Part shown: piece by piece, positions 1 to 8,360 of the stretch | Layout: each line of letters opens with the position of its first letter | How positions within the stretch are numbered: the first letter of the stretch is position 1 | Assembly: GCA_964473465.1 (NCBI GenBank) | Contig: CAYYPE010000001.1 | Span: forward strand, 310,001-374,000 | DNA length: 64,000 bases | Direction: 5' to 3' | From: CALHRB01 sp964473465 | GTDB taxonomy: Bacteria; Bacteroidota; Ignavibacteria; Kapaibacteriales; UBA2268 | Program-made: the position numbers and the translations under genes | The notes under the pieces: generated by a model | What the model was told of the DNA's origin: nothing | The model's database searches: none | Seen by the model: only the letters and a program-made list of their open reading frames with translations

Positions 1-2216
1 AAAAAACCCTTGCTGATAGCTGATATACCCGGATTGTTCAAAAATGTAATTTTAATTTGATAACTTGAATCTTCGGGAACCTGTTCAGGAATAGATGACC
101 AAAGGAAGTTATTTGTAAAACTTTTTACACTGTCAATAACGGTTATGAAATAGCTACCATTTCTGAACAAATCTATTTTTACTGTAGCAAAAGAGACGTC
201 GAACCAACGAATAATTTTTGGAAGATTGTCCTTAGTTAGAATTTCACCACCATTGGGGTATTTTATTGCAAGGTATGGGGAAATTGGAGAAAATGAATAA
301 ATTTCTGACCACTCGCTATTGCCAAGACCGCTGACAATTGTTCTAACCCGCCAGTAATAAGTTTTTTCAGTAAATGGAGGAGTTATTTTATAAATAAGTT
401 CAGTTAAATTGTTTTTTTCAAAAATGATTTGATTGAACTCAGGATCTTTTGCAATCTGAATATGATGGAACTCCATTAGACCATCAACTGTCCACATTAG
501 CTCAACAGGCATAGTATTGTCAATTTCCTGTCCGTTTGCAGGATAAAATAATTTCGGGACAGAAAGTAGAGGTTCGAAATCTTCTTTTCCGAAGACAAAT
601 TCACCGAAATCTGTAACATTTATGATTAAAGCCTTGTTAACATTATCAAAGGTTGTAGGAATCAGATTGAACTTACCCTGTCCTTCGTTGGGTCTGAAGA
701 AAACCTTGTATTGATTTCCATCTCTGATTCTCGGGAAAAGACTTATATCAAACCAAAGTTTAAGGTTAACGCTTGCTATGTTTTCGCCCTTAACTGTAAT
801 TCTATAAGGGAGAATAAGAGGTGATGGATTATCAAAGTCTGGATTCAACGGAGCGTAGTTATATCTTTTTACAATTATTGAACCGCCATTAGAGGGAGTA
901 ACTGATTCAACAAAAATTTTGAGCGAGGTGTTGTTATTTCCATCCTTAAAATCATATTCTGTGCTGGATGTTATATTTTCCTTTATAATTTGTGCTTCAG
1001 GTAATTGAGTAGGATAGGGGAATTTGTATGCCCGGTAAGTTGATTGACCGAAAGTAACACCCTTTGGAAGTGATATTTCAATTGCGAGTTCATTATCAGG
1101 AGTAAGTTCTGTTATAGATGGAAGATTAAGTATTCCGGAACCACCCCAGCCAATAATATTGCCGCCGTTTGGCAATCTTTGTATATTACCTTGATTTCTT
1201 GATAGAATGTCTGGAGAATGCCTGTATTCCCATATCAATTTGGCTGTTTTATTTATTTCATCAAGTTGATATTCTACTGCACGGGCATGCTCGGGCTGGT
1301 GCCTGTTACCATTATCAAATAATGAAATATTACCATTATCAAGCCTACGTGCATCGTGCTGTTCAGAGAAATAATCTGGAGCGTTTGCTTCGTTTTCGCC
1401 GATAAATGTGAAATCATTGCTTTTTCCACCGAGTCGGCAAATAATATCGCCTGTCTGACGGTTAATTTTTGTGATTTCATTAGTATGTCTGCTTGAAATC
1501 AAAATATGACCGTCATCATCAAGTTCGACAGAGTTTATATGGACATAGTCAACACGAGGGGTATTGAGTGGAACATAAGTATCTTCCAGGGGAATATGAT
1601 CCCAGCTTCTCCATTGGAATACAACATTTCGATTACGGTCAAGTTCCTGAACAACAGCCCCGATAACAGTGGCATCAGGATGACCATCGGTAACCACCTG
1701 ACTTAAATCCATGTGCTTTACATCATAAGAAATCAGCAAAGAATGACCGTTCGGAAGAAGTTTAAAATCATGAAAATCTGCAATGTATCCACTTTTGCAC
1801 TGAAATGAGTCAATAACATTTAAATCTGAATTTGTGATATAAATAATAGACTCTGCAAACCCATCAGCTAAATTTCCGAATCTAAATGGCTGTTGATATG
1901 ACATTATACCGTTTGGCTGAACCTTGAAATCAAAGCTTAAGGGGACTTTTTTGTATTTTATAACCTTAGCATCATTATCCATGATAATAAGAAAATTTGA
2001 TGTAGCCATACCGTTATTTCCGAAAAAGAAATGACCATTGTATGGTTCTGCTGATTTCTCAACAGTAAGTTCAGGAAATCCGGGTGGTAAAGAATCACCA
2101 TTTAGTAATGAAGGTTTAAGAACTTTTTTATCAAAATAATCGAATGATAGGACTGAATAAATTGAAAAAAACGAAAGTAAGAAGACAAATGTTAACATTG
2201 ATATTATTTTGCTCAT
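1..2216 (-). CDS. Secreted arylsulfotransferase (ASST)-like protein, 3' end cut by window edge
   Basis: The reading frame is open from an ATG at 2216 down to base 1, so about 738 residues are visible and the C-terminus lies outside the window. It starts with a signal peptide (MSKII followed by a hydrophobic run of about 18 residues). The body carries phrases typical of the Arylsulfotran_2/ASST beta-propeller family: DFHDFKLLPNGHSLL, VHINSVELDDDGHIL, TGDIICRLGG and EQHDARRLDNGN. From roughly residue 530 onward the sequence turns into Ig/FN3-like modules (for example TYYWRVRT), often found in large exported proteins. A TAATTTTG, similar to a Bacteroidota -7 box, lies at 2253-2246, but no matching -33 box is at the right distance. 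Family members transfer sulfate between phenolic compounds, but many secreted homologues have no known substrate, so the activity is uncertain. Confidence 0.8.
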   Translation of the reverse strand, partial: MSKIISMLTFVFLLSFFSIYSVLSFDYFDKKVLKPSLLNGDSLPPGFPELTVEKSAEPYNGHFFFGNNGMATSNFLIIMDNDAKVIKYKKVPLSFDFKVQPNGIMSYQQPFRFGNLADGFAESIIYITNSDLNVIDSFQCKSGYIADFHDFKLLPNGHSLLISYDVKHMDLSQVVTDGHPDATVIGAVVQELDRNRNVVFQWRSWDHIPLEDTYVPLNTPRVDYVHINSVELDDDGHILISSRHTNEITKINRQTGDIICRLGGKSNDFTFIGENEANAPDYFSEQHDARRLDNGNISLFDNGNRHQPEHARAVEYQLDEINKTAKLIWEYRHSPDILSRNQGNIQRLPNGGNIIGWGGSGILNLPSITELTPDNELAIEISLPKGVTFGQSTYRAYKFPYPTQLPEAQIIKENITSSTEYDFKDGNNNTSLKIFVESVTPSNGGSIIVKRYNYAPLNPDFDNPSPLILPYRITVKGENIASVNLKLWFDISLFPRIRDGNQYKVFFRPNEGQGKFNLIPTTFDNVNKALIINVTDFGEFVFGKEDFEPLLSVPKLFYPANGQEIDNTMPVELMWTVDGLMEFHHIQIAKDPEFNQIIFEKNNLTELIYKITPPFTEKTYYWRVRTIVSGLGNSEWSEIYSFSPISPYLAIKYPNGGEILTKDNLPKIIRWFDVSFATVKIDLFRNGSYFITVIDSVKSFTNNFLWSSIPEQVPEDSSYQIKITFLNNPGISAISKGF

Positions 2217-2321
2217 TATACTCCTTTTATGAATTATTAAAATTTCAAAATTAACAAAACACAATTTTAAGAATTAAGTTACAATTAGTTAACAATTTTC
2301 TTATGTAAAATATGATTTTTA

Positions 2322-2576
2322 TTATTTGTAGATAATCTTCAGAATAAGAATTGTGAAAGCGAAAATAAAGGAAATTATATTGGCAAGAATTATTGGTAAA
2401 TCGTTTTTGATAACACCATAAGTGAACCATAGAATAATGCCTAAAACGAAAGTAATATAGGTAAGAAGAGAGATGTCCTTAGTATGGCGGTTGATAATTG
2501 CTTTGATCATCTGAGGAACGAAGGCTAATGTAGTCAAAGTAGCAGCTATCAAACCTAAGATTGTTGTAAAATCCAT
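2322..2576 (-). CDS. SemiSWEET-family sugar transporter (PQ-loop)
   Basis: This 84-residue protein has three predicted membrane helices and the PQ-loop signature early on (LAFVPQMIKAI, with PQ near residues 21-22), followed by a TFVLGIILWFTYG segment. The size and layout match bacterial SemiSWEETs, which dimerise in the inner membrane to pass small sugars down their gradient. The gene begins 3 bases after the methyltransferase stop and closes the prfB-methyltransferase-SemiSWEET series on the minus strand, so it is probably co-transcribed from the prfB promoter. The substrate cannot be read from the sequence. Confidence 0.85.
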   Translation of the reverse strand: MDFTTILGLIAATLTTLAFVPQMIKAIINRHTKDISLLTYITFVLGIILWFTYGVIKNDLPIILANIISFIFAFTILILKIIYK

Positions 2577-2579
2577 AAA

Positions 2580-3236
2580 TCACCTTAAAGCAAACATAAA
2601 TGAGTGATTAAGGAGAGGGATCTGGATTGGATAGCATATTTTTCTAAGGATATTAAAAATTGAAGGGAAATAATACACCCGCTTATAATCTAATATTTCG
2701 AAATGATTTTTTAGTTGAGCTATGGCTTCATTCAAAGAATACAGATAAAGATAACGTGCATTTCCGATTTTTGGATAAAGAGCTACTCTGTTCGAGTAGG
2801 TCATTAAAACCAATCCATCAGGGGCTAAAATCTCCTTAACTCGTTTTAAGAAAATATTTGGTTCATCAACTGTTTGAATCACTCCAATGATTGCAATTAC
2901 ATCGAATTTTTGATTGAAGTTTGTATCTTCAATCCGACCGGCGAGCAGGTTTGCATCAGGAAATTTTTGCTTTACCGGGCGGAGTTGTTCAGGGCTAAAG
3001 TCGATACCAGTTGTTTCGAGGTTGAATTTATGGTAGATATCAAAATAATTGCCGGGACCACAGCCAATATCGAGGATTGACTTATAGTTATTATTCCAGA
3101 ATTTTTTAAGAAAAAAAGTAAAGACAGATCTAAGTTCATTCATAGCAACTTTGGAAGAAATAGACATTTGAAAATTCTCAGAGAACTTAGCACTTTCTTC
3201 AAACCTTTTTTTCCAATATGATTCAAAATCGGGCAT
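2580..3236 (-). CDS. Class I SAM-dependent methyltransferase
   Basis: This 218-residue protein has a clear SAM-binding motif I, LDIGCGPGNYFDIY (residues 55-68), an acidic end to strand beta-2 (TTGIDFSPEQL) and a motif with an aspartate before strand beta-4 (FDVIAIIGVIQTV). It belongs to the Methyltransf_11/25 type. It sits 3 bases downstream of prfB. RF2 needs methylation of its GGQ glutamine by PrmC, but this protein lacks the NPPY active-site motif of PrmC, so it is not that enzyme. The C-terminal part (YPIQIPLLNHSFMFALR) looks lipid- or small-molecule-oriented, but the substrate is unknown. Confidence 0.8.
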   Translation of the reverse strand: MPDFESYWKKRFEESAKFSENFQMSISSKVAMNELRSVFTFFLKKFWNNNYKSILDIGCGPGNYFDIYHKFNLETTGIDFSPEQLRPVKQKFPDANLLAGRIEDTNFNQKFDVIAIIGVIQTVDEPNIFLKRVKEILAPDGLVLMTYSNRVALYPKIGNARYLYLYSLNEAIAQLKNHFEILDYKRVYYFPSIFNILRKICYPIQIPLLNHSFMFALR

Positions 3237-3239
3237 AAC

Positions 3240-4332
3240 TCAGGATAAAAGAAGATAAGAGTGAATAAAATCGTCAATATCACCATCCATAACGGCGTGA
3301 ATATCTGTTTTTTTCAGTTCAGTTCTGTGGTCATTGACCATAGTATAAGGCTGGAAAACATAAGACCTGATCTGACTGCCCCATTCAATTTTCTTCTTTG
3401 CTCCCTCGATGGCAGATTTTTCAGCTTCTTCTTCCTCTCTTTTCTTTTGATAAAGGCGAGATTTAAGCATTTTCATAGCTCTTTCACGGTTCTGAAATTG
3501 AGAGCGTTCCTGCTGACAGGACACAACAATTCCGCTGGGAATATGTCTAAGCCGAACGGCAGTTTCAACCTTATTTACATTTTGTCCTCCCTTGCCGCCG
3601 GAACGGAAAGTGTCCATTTCGATATCAGCTGGGTTTATTTCAATTTCGACATCGTCATCAACTTCAGGATAGACAAAAACGGAGGCAAAAGAGGTATGCC
3701 GCCTTGCATTTGAATCGAAAGGTGAAATTCTTACCAGTCGGTGAACTCCATTTTCGGATTTAAGGTAGCCGTATGCATATTCCCCAATAATTTCAAGTGT
3801 TGCGGATTTTATTCCAGCTCCGTCGCCTTCGAGTTCATCGGCAAGATACACTTTGAAATTGTGTCTTTCAGCCCAGCGGGTGTACATTCGCATAAGCATT
3901 TCTGCCCAATCTTGTGCTTCGGTTCCACCAGCACCAGAATGAATTGTTAGAATAGCATTTCTTTTGTCGTCAGGTCCTGAGAGTAAATTCTTCATTTCGA
4001 GATCATTAACCAAAGATTCAGCTTTTTTGATTTCAGAATCAATTTCATTTGAAAGGGATTCATCACCATCCTCTTCGGTTAATTCTATCAAAGCCTGAGC
4101 ATCATTAATAACTCTGTTAGTTTGCTCCCATTCATCAATCCAACTCTGGTTGTCGGACATTTTTTGCATGATTTTTTGAGCTTCGGCGGGATCTTCCCAG
4201 AAATTACTGTCTCCTGATTTAGTGCGTAGGTTTTCTAATTCGGATATTTTTCCGTCAATATCAAAGAAACCTCCGTAATTTATTCATTCTCTCCTTTAAT
4301 TCTTTGATTTTATCTTTTTGTGGTTCGAACAT
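3240..4332 (-). CDS. prfB: Peptide chain release factor 2, expressed by programmed +1 frameshift
   Basis: RF2 recognises UGA and UAA stop codons and triggers peptide release on the ribosome. The frame downstream of the shift carries the anticodon-like SPF motif (RISPFDSNARRHTS) and the catalytic GGQ loop (RSGGKGGQNVNK). The full gene starts at ATG 4332, reads 23 codons to an in-frame TGA at 4263-4261, and must shift +1 there: CTT TGA is read as CTT GAT and translation continues 340 codons to 3240. The product is about 363 residues, close to the usual RF2 length of about 365. A Shine-Dalgarno-like CGGAGG sits 3 bases before the CTT, the same spacing as in E. coli prfB. An exact Bacteroidota-type promoter lies just upstream. 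Calling only the downstream part (from 4169) would lose the N-terminal domain. Confidence 0.95.
4261..4275 (-). promoter_or_regulatory. prfB programmed +1 frameshift site
   Basis: Read on the minus strand the site is CGG AGG TTT CTT TGA T: an internal Shine-Dalgarno-like CGGAGG (4275-4270), three bases, then the slippery CTT and the TGA stop (4263-4261). This layout matches the known RF2 autoregulatory frameshift, in which low RF2 leaves the TGA unread and favours the shift. The downstream frame joins seamlessly into RF2 sequence (LDIDGKISELENL). Confidence 0.95.
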
Positions 4333-4360
4333 TTTTATAATTTTGATGCTTTAAAAAAAA

Positions 4361-4391
4361 CAAAATTAAGCCATTTAGGTTAAATGACAAA
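4361..4391 (-). promoter_or_regulatory. Bacteroidota-type promoter of prfB
   Basis: On the minus strand, TTTG (4391-4388), a 19-base spacer and TAATTTTG (4368-4361) match the Bacteroidota consensus TTTG-N19-21-TAnnTTTG exactly. Transcription would start near 4354, about 22 bases before the prfB ATG. Confidence 0.7.
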
Positions 4392-4538
4392 GGATGAATA
4401 TTGAATTATGAATATAAGCACAATCAAAATGCTTGAAAGAGGCAGTATCATTAATATTTTTTTGCTTAAAATATTAAAATTCATTAGGTTTAAGTTTATT
4501 AAAGTTTAGAAAAAGATTAAGAAAATCACATAGGTTTA

Positions 4539-5327
4539 ATGAAGCTATCTATAGTAACAGTTTGCAAAAATGATGCAGATAATCTGGAAAGAACGATAAT
4601 CAGTATTATTAATCAGTCTTTCAAGGATTATGAGCTTATTATCATAGACGGAGCTTCGAATGATAATACCTTTGATGTCATTAATAAATATAAATCATAT
4701 GTATCAAAATTTGTATCTGAACCCGACAGCGGTATATTTAATGCTCAAAATAAAGGAGTGAGATACTCCGAAGGTGATTATATATGTTTTCTAAATGCAG
4801 GGGATTATTTTACTAATTCTGAAATTCTTAAAAATGTGTTTGAAAATGAGCCTGCTGCAGAGATAATTTACGGAGATATCAATTATAAATTCAATAATGG
4901 ATTAATATACAGAAAGAAGTCATTTAAAAAACTGACAGGCTTGAAATTTCTTATTGAAAGTTTACCACACCCTTCCTGCTTTTTTAAAAGGACACTATTC
5001 GAAAAAGTCGGACAAATGGATGAAAATTTCAGAATGACAGCGGATTATGAGTTTTTCATGAGAGCAATTCTCAAATACAAATGTCAGACGCAATATATAC
5101 CAATACCAGTTGCGGTATTTAACCTTGAAGGCTTAAGTTCAAAACATGAACACAGCCAGCAAGCAAAAACAGAAAGGAAGAAAATTCAGGAAAAATATAT
5201 TGTCCTGAAAACACTTAGAATGTTCAGATTATTTCGATTACCAATAATATTTTTTTTAAAAAAAATAAGATATCTTTTCTATCTTTTTCTCAGTAGATCG
5301 AAAAAGGATTATACGCAAATAAAGTAA
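4539..5327 (+). CDS. Family 2 glycosyltransferase
   Basis: This 262-residue protein opens directly with the GT-A fold of family 2 enzymes: LSIVTVCKNDADNLERTI, then LIIIDGASNDNT (nucleotide-sugar binding) and FVSEPDSGIFNAQNKG. FLNAGDYF holds the metal-binding acidic position, and a DENFRMTADYEFFMR motif supplies the likely catalytic acidic residues. It resembles the WcaA-like enzymes that add single sugars to polysaccharides or glycolipids at the cytoplasmic face of the membrane. The basic, hydrophobic tail (FFLKKIRYLFYLFLSRSKK) may associate with the membrane. It stands alone on the plus strand, ends 5 bases before the convergent end of rho, and has no clear ribosome binding site. Donor and acceptor are unknown. 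Confidence 0.85.
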   Translation: MKLSIVTVCKNDADNLERTIISIINQSFKDYELIIIDGASNDNTFDVINKYKSYVSKFVSEPDSGIFNAQNKGVRYSEGDYICFLNAGDYFTNSEILKNVFENEPAAEIIYGDINYKFNNGLIYRKKSFKKLTGLKFLIESLPHPSCFFKRTLFEKVGQMDENFRMTADYEFFMRAILKYKCQTQYIPIPVAVFNLEGLSSKHEHSQQAKTERKKIQEKYIVLKTLRMFRLFRLPIIFFLKKIRYLFYLFLSRSKKDYTQIK

Positions 5328-5332
5328 AGTTA

Positions 5333-6646
5333 TCAGCTATTCATAGAAGCAAGAAAATCTTTGTTAGATCTCGTTCCTTTCATTTTATCAAGCAGGAATT
5401 CCACAGCTTCAGTAGGTGCGAATTCGCTAAGAACTTTACGAAGTATATAAATTCTGTTCAGTTCATCACTTGGTATAAGAAGCTCTTCACGTCGGGTGCC
5501 AGAGCGATTGACGTCAATAGCAGGAAATACCCTCCTATCAGCAATTTGACGATTAAGAACAAGTTCCATATTACCAGTTCCCTTGAATTCTTCGAAGATA
5601 ACTTCGTCCATTCTGCTGCCAGTTTCAATCAAAGCAGTAGCAATGATAGTAAGAGAACCACCCTCTTCGACATTTCTTGCGGCTCCGAAAAATCTTTTTG
5701 GTTTGTGGAGAGCATTAGCATCAACACCACCGGAAAGAATTTTGCCTGAATGCGGAACAACAGTATTATGAGCACGAGCCAGTCGAGTTATTGAATCGAG
5801 AAGAATAACCACATCCATTTTAGCTTCAACCAATCTTTTAGCTTTTTCTAATACCATATCAGCAACCTGAACGTGTCTTTCAGGGGGTTCATCAAAGGTA
5901 GAAGAAATGACTTCAGCTTTCACTGAGCGTTGCATATCGGTAACTTCTTCGGGACGCTCATCAATCAAGAGGACAATCATTTTGATTTCAGGGTGATTTT
6001 TTGTTATACTATTGGCAATTTGTTGTAATAATATAGTTTTACCTGCTTTTGGAGGAGAAACAATTAACCCACGCTGACCCTTACCAATAGGGCATAATAA
6101 ATTCAATATCCTCATTGAGTATTCAGCTTTGCTGGTTTCAAGGTTTATTTGTTTATTTGGGTAAAGGGGAGTAAGGTTATCAAATATAGTTCTATCTCTT
6201 ATAAGTTCTGGTTCAAGATAGTTAACACTTTCAACTTTAAGAAGTGCAAAAAACCTCTCTCCGTCTTTTGGTGGTCTGACTAATCCACGGACAGTATCGC
6301 CGGTTCTCAGGACAAATTTTTTGATTTGGGAGGGTGAAACATAAATATCATCAGGAGACGGTAAATAATTATAATCAGCTGAGCGAAGAAAACCATAACC
6401 ATCGGGAAGAACTTCGAGGACACCGCTACTTGCTACGAGTCCTTCGGTAATTTGTTCTTTTGGTTGGTTGTTAGCCTGAACCTCAACAATTTTAAGAATA
6501 AGTTCTTGTTTTCTTAAGTCAGAAAAATTTGTGATGCCAAGTTGCTTTGCCATGGCAGTCAGTTCAGCAATTTTTTTGCCTTTTAAGTCGGCAATATCAA
6601 TCAAAGGTTGGTTATTTTTGTGACTGGAGTTTTCGTAAGGGGGCAT
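5333..6646 (-). CDS. rho: Transcription termination factor Rho
   Basis: This is the hexameric RNA-dependent ATPase that ends transcription at Rho-dependent sites. The 437-residue protein has the usual order: N-terminal helical domain (LKGKKIAELTAMAKQLGI), cold-shock-like RNA-binding fold with the RNP1 phrase GYGFLRSADYNYL, then the RecA-like ATPase with the Walker A loop SPPKAGKT, the VLLIDERPEEVTDMQR segment and the Q-loop/R-loop region (VLLDSITRLARAHN, LSGGVDANALHKPKRFFGAARN). Length and motifs are complete, with no large insertion in the N-terminal half. The gene has its own promoter and a leader of about 160 bases, the kind of arrangement in which Rho often controls its own synthesis. That control is inference only. 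Confidence 0.97.
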   Translation of the reverse strand: MPPYENSSHKNNQPLIDIADLKGKKIAELTAMAKQLGITNFSDLRKQELILKIVEVQANNQPKEQITEGLVASSGVLEVLPDGYGFLRSADYNYLPSPDDIYVSPSQIKKFVLRTGDTVRGLVRPPKDGERFFALLKVESVNYLEPELIRDRTIFDNLTPLYPNKQINLETSKAEYSMRILNLLCPIGKGQRGLIVSPPKAGKTILLQQIANSITKNHPEIKMIVLLIDERPEEVTDMQRSVKAEVISSTFDEPPERHVQVADMVLEKAKRLVEAKMDVVILLDSITRLARAHNTVVPHSGKILSGGVDANALHKPKRFFGAARNVEEGGSLTIIATALIETGSRMDEVIFEEFKGTGNMELVLNRQIADRRVFPAIDVNRSGTRREELLIPSDELNRIYILRKVLSEFAPTEAVEFLLDKMKGTRSNKDFLASMNS

Positions 6647-7077
6647 ATTTACCTTTCTAAAAAAAAATATTTAAGATACTAATTATCAATTAATTAACAT
6701 ATTATCAAAAGATGTTAAAAAAATTATTTTATTCTACTTATTTTTGATTTATGATTTGTTTTCACCGGTTTAGCTTATAAACATCAAATTGCCATTTTGG
6801 TGTGTTTAACAAAGCAAATTTAGTGAATATTTTGTTTAATGCAAATAAAAAAATTAAAATAGGGTTAAAATTATAGTCTATGACTGAAAAGAGTTTAATA
6901 TTAATAACAAAATAAAATGCAAGTAATGAAGAATTTTTATAATCCACTCCGAAAAGACACAACATAATGATTACATTTTATTTTTGATTTTCGAAAAAGC
7001 AGTTCTAAATTATTATTTTCAATGATGAAAAAATGTAACTATTAAATATTGTTGAATTTATACTATTCGGAATAATT
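6647..7077. other. Divergent intergenic region: rho leader and qmoA upstream region
   Basis: This gap of 431 bases between divergent rho and the qmoA-like gene is very AT-rich. It holds the rho promoter (6815-6845) and a predicted rho leader of about 160 bases. A TATTTTTG at 6979-6986 resembles a -7 box for the qmoA-like gene, but no -33 partner is visible. An open frame at 6762-6965 on the minus strand lies across the rho promoter and shows no family features, so it is not called a gene. Confidence 0.5.
6815..6845 (-). promoter_or_regulatory. Bacteroidota-type promoter of rho
   Basis: On the minus strand TTTG (6845-6842), a 19-base spacer and TAAATTTG (6822-6815) match the Bacteroidota consensus exactly. 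The start site would be near 6808, giving a leader of about 160 bases before the rho ATG at 6646. Confidence 0.7.
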
Positions 7078-8358
7078 ATGGAGATTCACAGCCATATTGA
7101 CGAACAACTCGAAACAGACCTTTTAGTTGTTGGAGGTGGCATAGCCGGTATATCAACGGCTTTGGAAACAGCTGAAACTGGATTCAGGGTTATTCTTCTG
7201 GAAAAGGAACCTTTCATAGGTGGAAGGGTCTCTCAACTAAACCAGTATTTTCCAAAGCTATGTCCGCCTTCGTGTGGTTTAGAAATAAACATTAGAAGGC
7301 TAAGGGATAATACTAATATTGATTTAATGACATTGGGCGAAGTAGCAAACATTGAAGGTGGTCCGGGGAACTTTAATGTTTCAGTCATACAAAAAGCAAG
7401 ATTTGTTAATAACAGATGCACGACTTGTGGTGATTGTTCACCGGTTTGTCCTGTTGAGCGAAATAACAGCTTTAATTTCAATATAGACAAAACCAAGGCT
7501 ATCTACATAAATCACGAGAATGCTTATCCTCAGAAATATGTAATTGACCCGGATGTCTGTCTTGGAGAAAGTTGCTCAGAATGCGTAAAAGCATGTAAAT
7601 ATGAAGCAATTGATTTAAAGCACTCAGCAAAACAAATAAAAATCAAAACAAAAGCCATTGTTTGGGCAACAGGTTGGAATCCATACGATGCTAATAAACT
7701 TGAATATCTTGGTTACGGAAAATATCCCGAAGTTATTACAAATATGATGTTCGAGAGATATTCAGCACCGAATGGTCCAACTAAAGGGAAAATTATTGTT
7801 CCGGGAACAAACAGAGAAATAGAAAAAATTGCATTCGTTCAATGTGCCGGCTCCCGCGATGAACTTCACCTTGAATATTGTTCTTCAATATGCTGCCTTG
7901 CGTCAATGAAGCAAGCACAATATGTCAGGGAACAATATCCAAACGCCGAAATTGATATATTTTATATTGATTTGAGGGCTCAGGGTTTGCTTGAAGATTT
8001 TTATACCAAAACCAAAAAGGATGAAAAAATTTCTTTCCATCGAGGCAAAGTTGCAAAAGTTTTCAAAGATGAAACAGATAAAAAATTGGTTGTTGAGGCT
8101 GAGAATACTCTTGAAGGCAAATTACATCAGAAAAAATTTGATATGGTGGTATTAGCTACCGGAATGGAGCCCTCAGCGAAAAAGAATGGAACAATTATAA
8201 AAGACTTTCTGGATGACAGTGGATTTGTCAAGACAGATGAAAATTACCCAATTATCGGCTGTGGAGTCAGCACAAGTCCCAAAGAGGTTGCCTCAGTTGT
8301 GCAGGAATCAACTGGAGCTGCTTTGAAAGCTATACATCTAATTAAAGGAGGGAATTAA
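7078..8358 (+). CDS. qmoA: QmoA/HdrA-like FAD and iron-sulfur flavoprotein
   Basis: This 426-residue protein is a short HdrA-type flavoprotein, close in length to QmoA of sulfate reducers (about 410). An FAD-binding glycine motif (VVGGGIAGISTAL, glycines from residue 19) opens the protein and CPPSCGLEIN (C62, C66) lies in the flavin-domain cysteine region. Two cysteine clusters follow, CTTCGDCSPVCP (C114, C117, C120, C124) and CLGESCSECVKAC (C161, C166, C169, C173), each able to bind a 4Fe-4S centre. Known QmoA works with QmoB and membrane-bound QmoC to link the quinone pool to APS reductase, or to HdrA-type electron bifurcation. The next gene is the QmoB-like partner 2 bases on, so the two form one operon. 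Its redox partner here is unknown because qmoC and aprAB are not adjacent. Confidence 0.85.
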   Translation: MEIHSHIDEQLETDLLVVGGGIAGISTALETAETGFRVILLEKEPFIGGRVSQLNQYFPKLCPPSCGLEINIRRLRDNTNIDLMTLGEVANIEGGPGNFNVSVIQKARFVNNRCTTCGDCSPVCPVERNNSFNFNIDKTKAIYINHENAYPQKYVIDPDVCLGESCSECVKACKYEAIDLKHSAKQIKIKTKAIVWATGWNPYDANKLEYLGYGKYPEVITNMMFERYSAPNGPTKGKIIVPGTNREIEKIAFVQCAGSRDELHLEYCSSICCLASMKQAQYVREQYPNAEIDIFYIDLRAQGLLEDFYTKTKKDEKISFHRGKVAKVFKDETDKKLVVEAENTLEGKLHQKKFDMVVLATGMEPSAKKNGTIIKDFLDDSGFVKTDENYPIIGCGVSTSPKEVASVVQESTGAALKAIHLIKGGN

Positions 8359-8360
8359 TT

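Noticed and set aside
3240..4169. RF2 starting at ATG 4169
   Set aside because: It would lack the N-terminal domain, while the frameshift gives a full-length protein with a known regulatory signal.
6762..6965. Possible 67-residue minus-strand gene before rho
   Set aside because: It overlaps the exact rho promoter, is dominated by Phe/Leu/Asn codons of AT-rich DNA and has no family feature.
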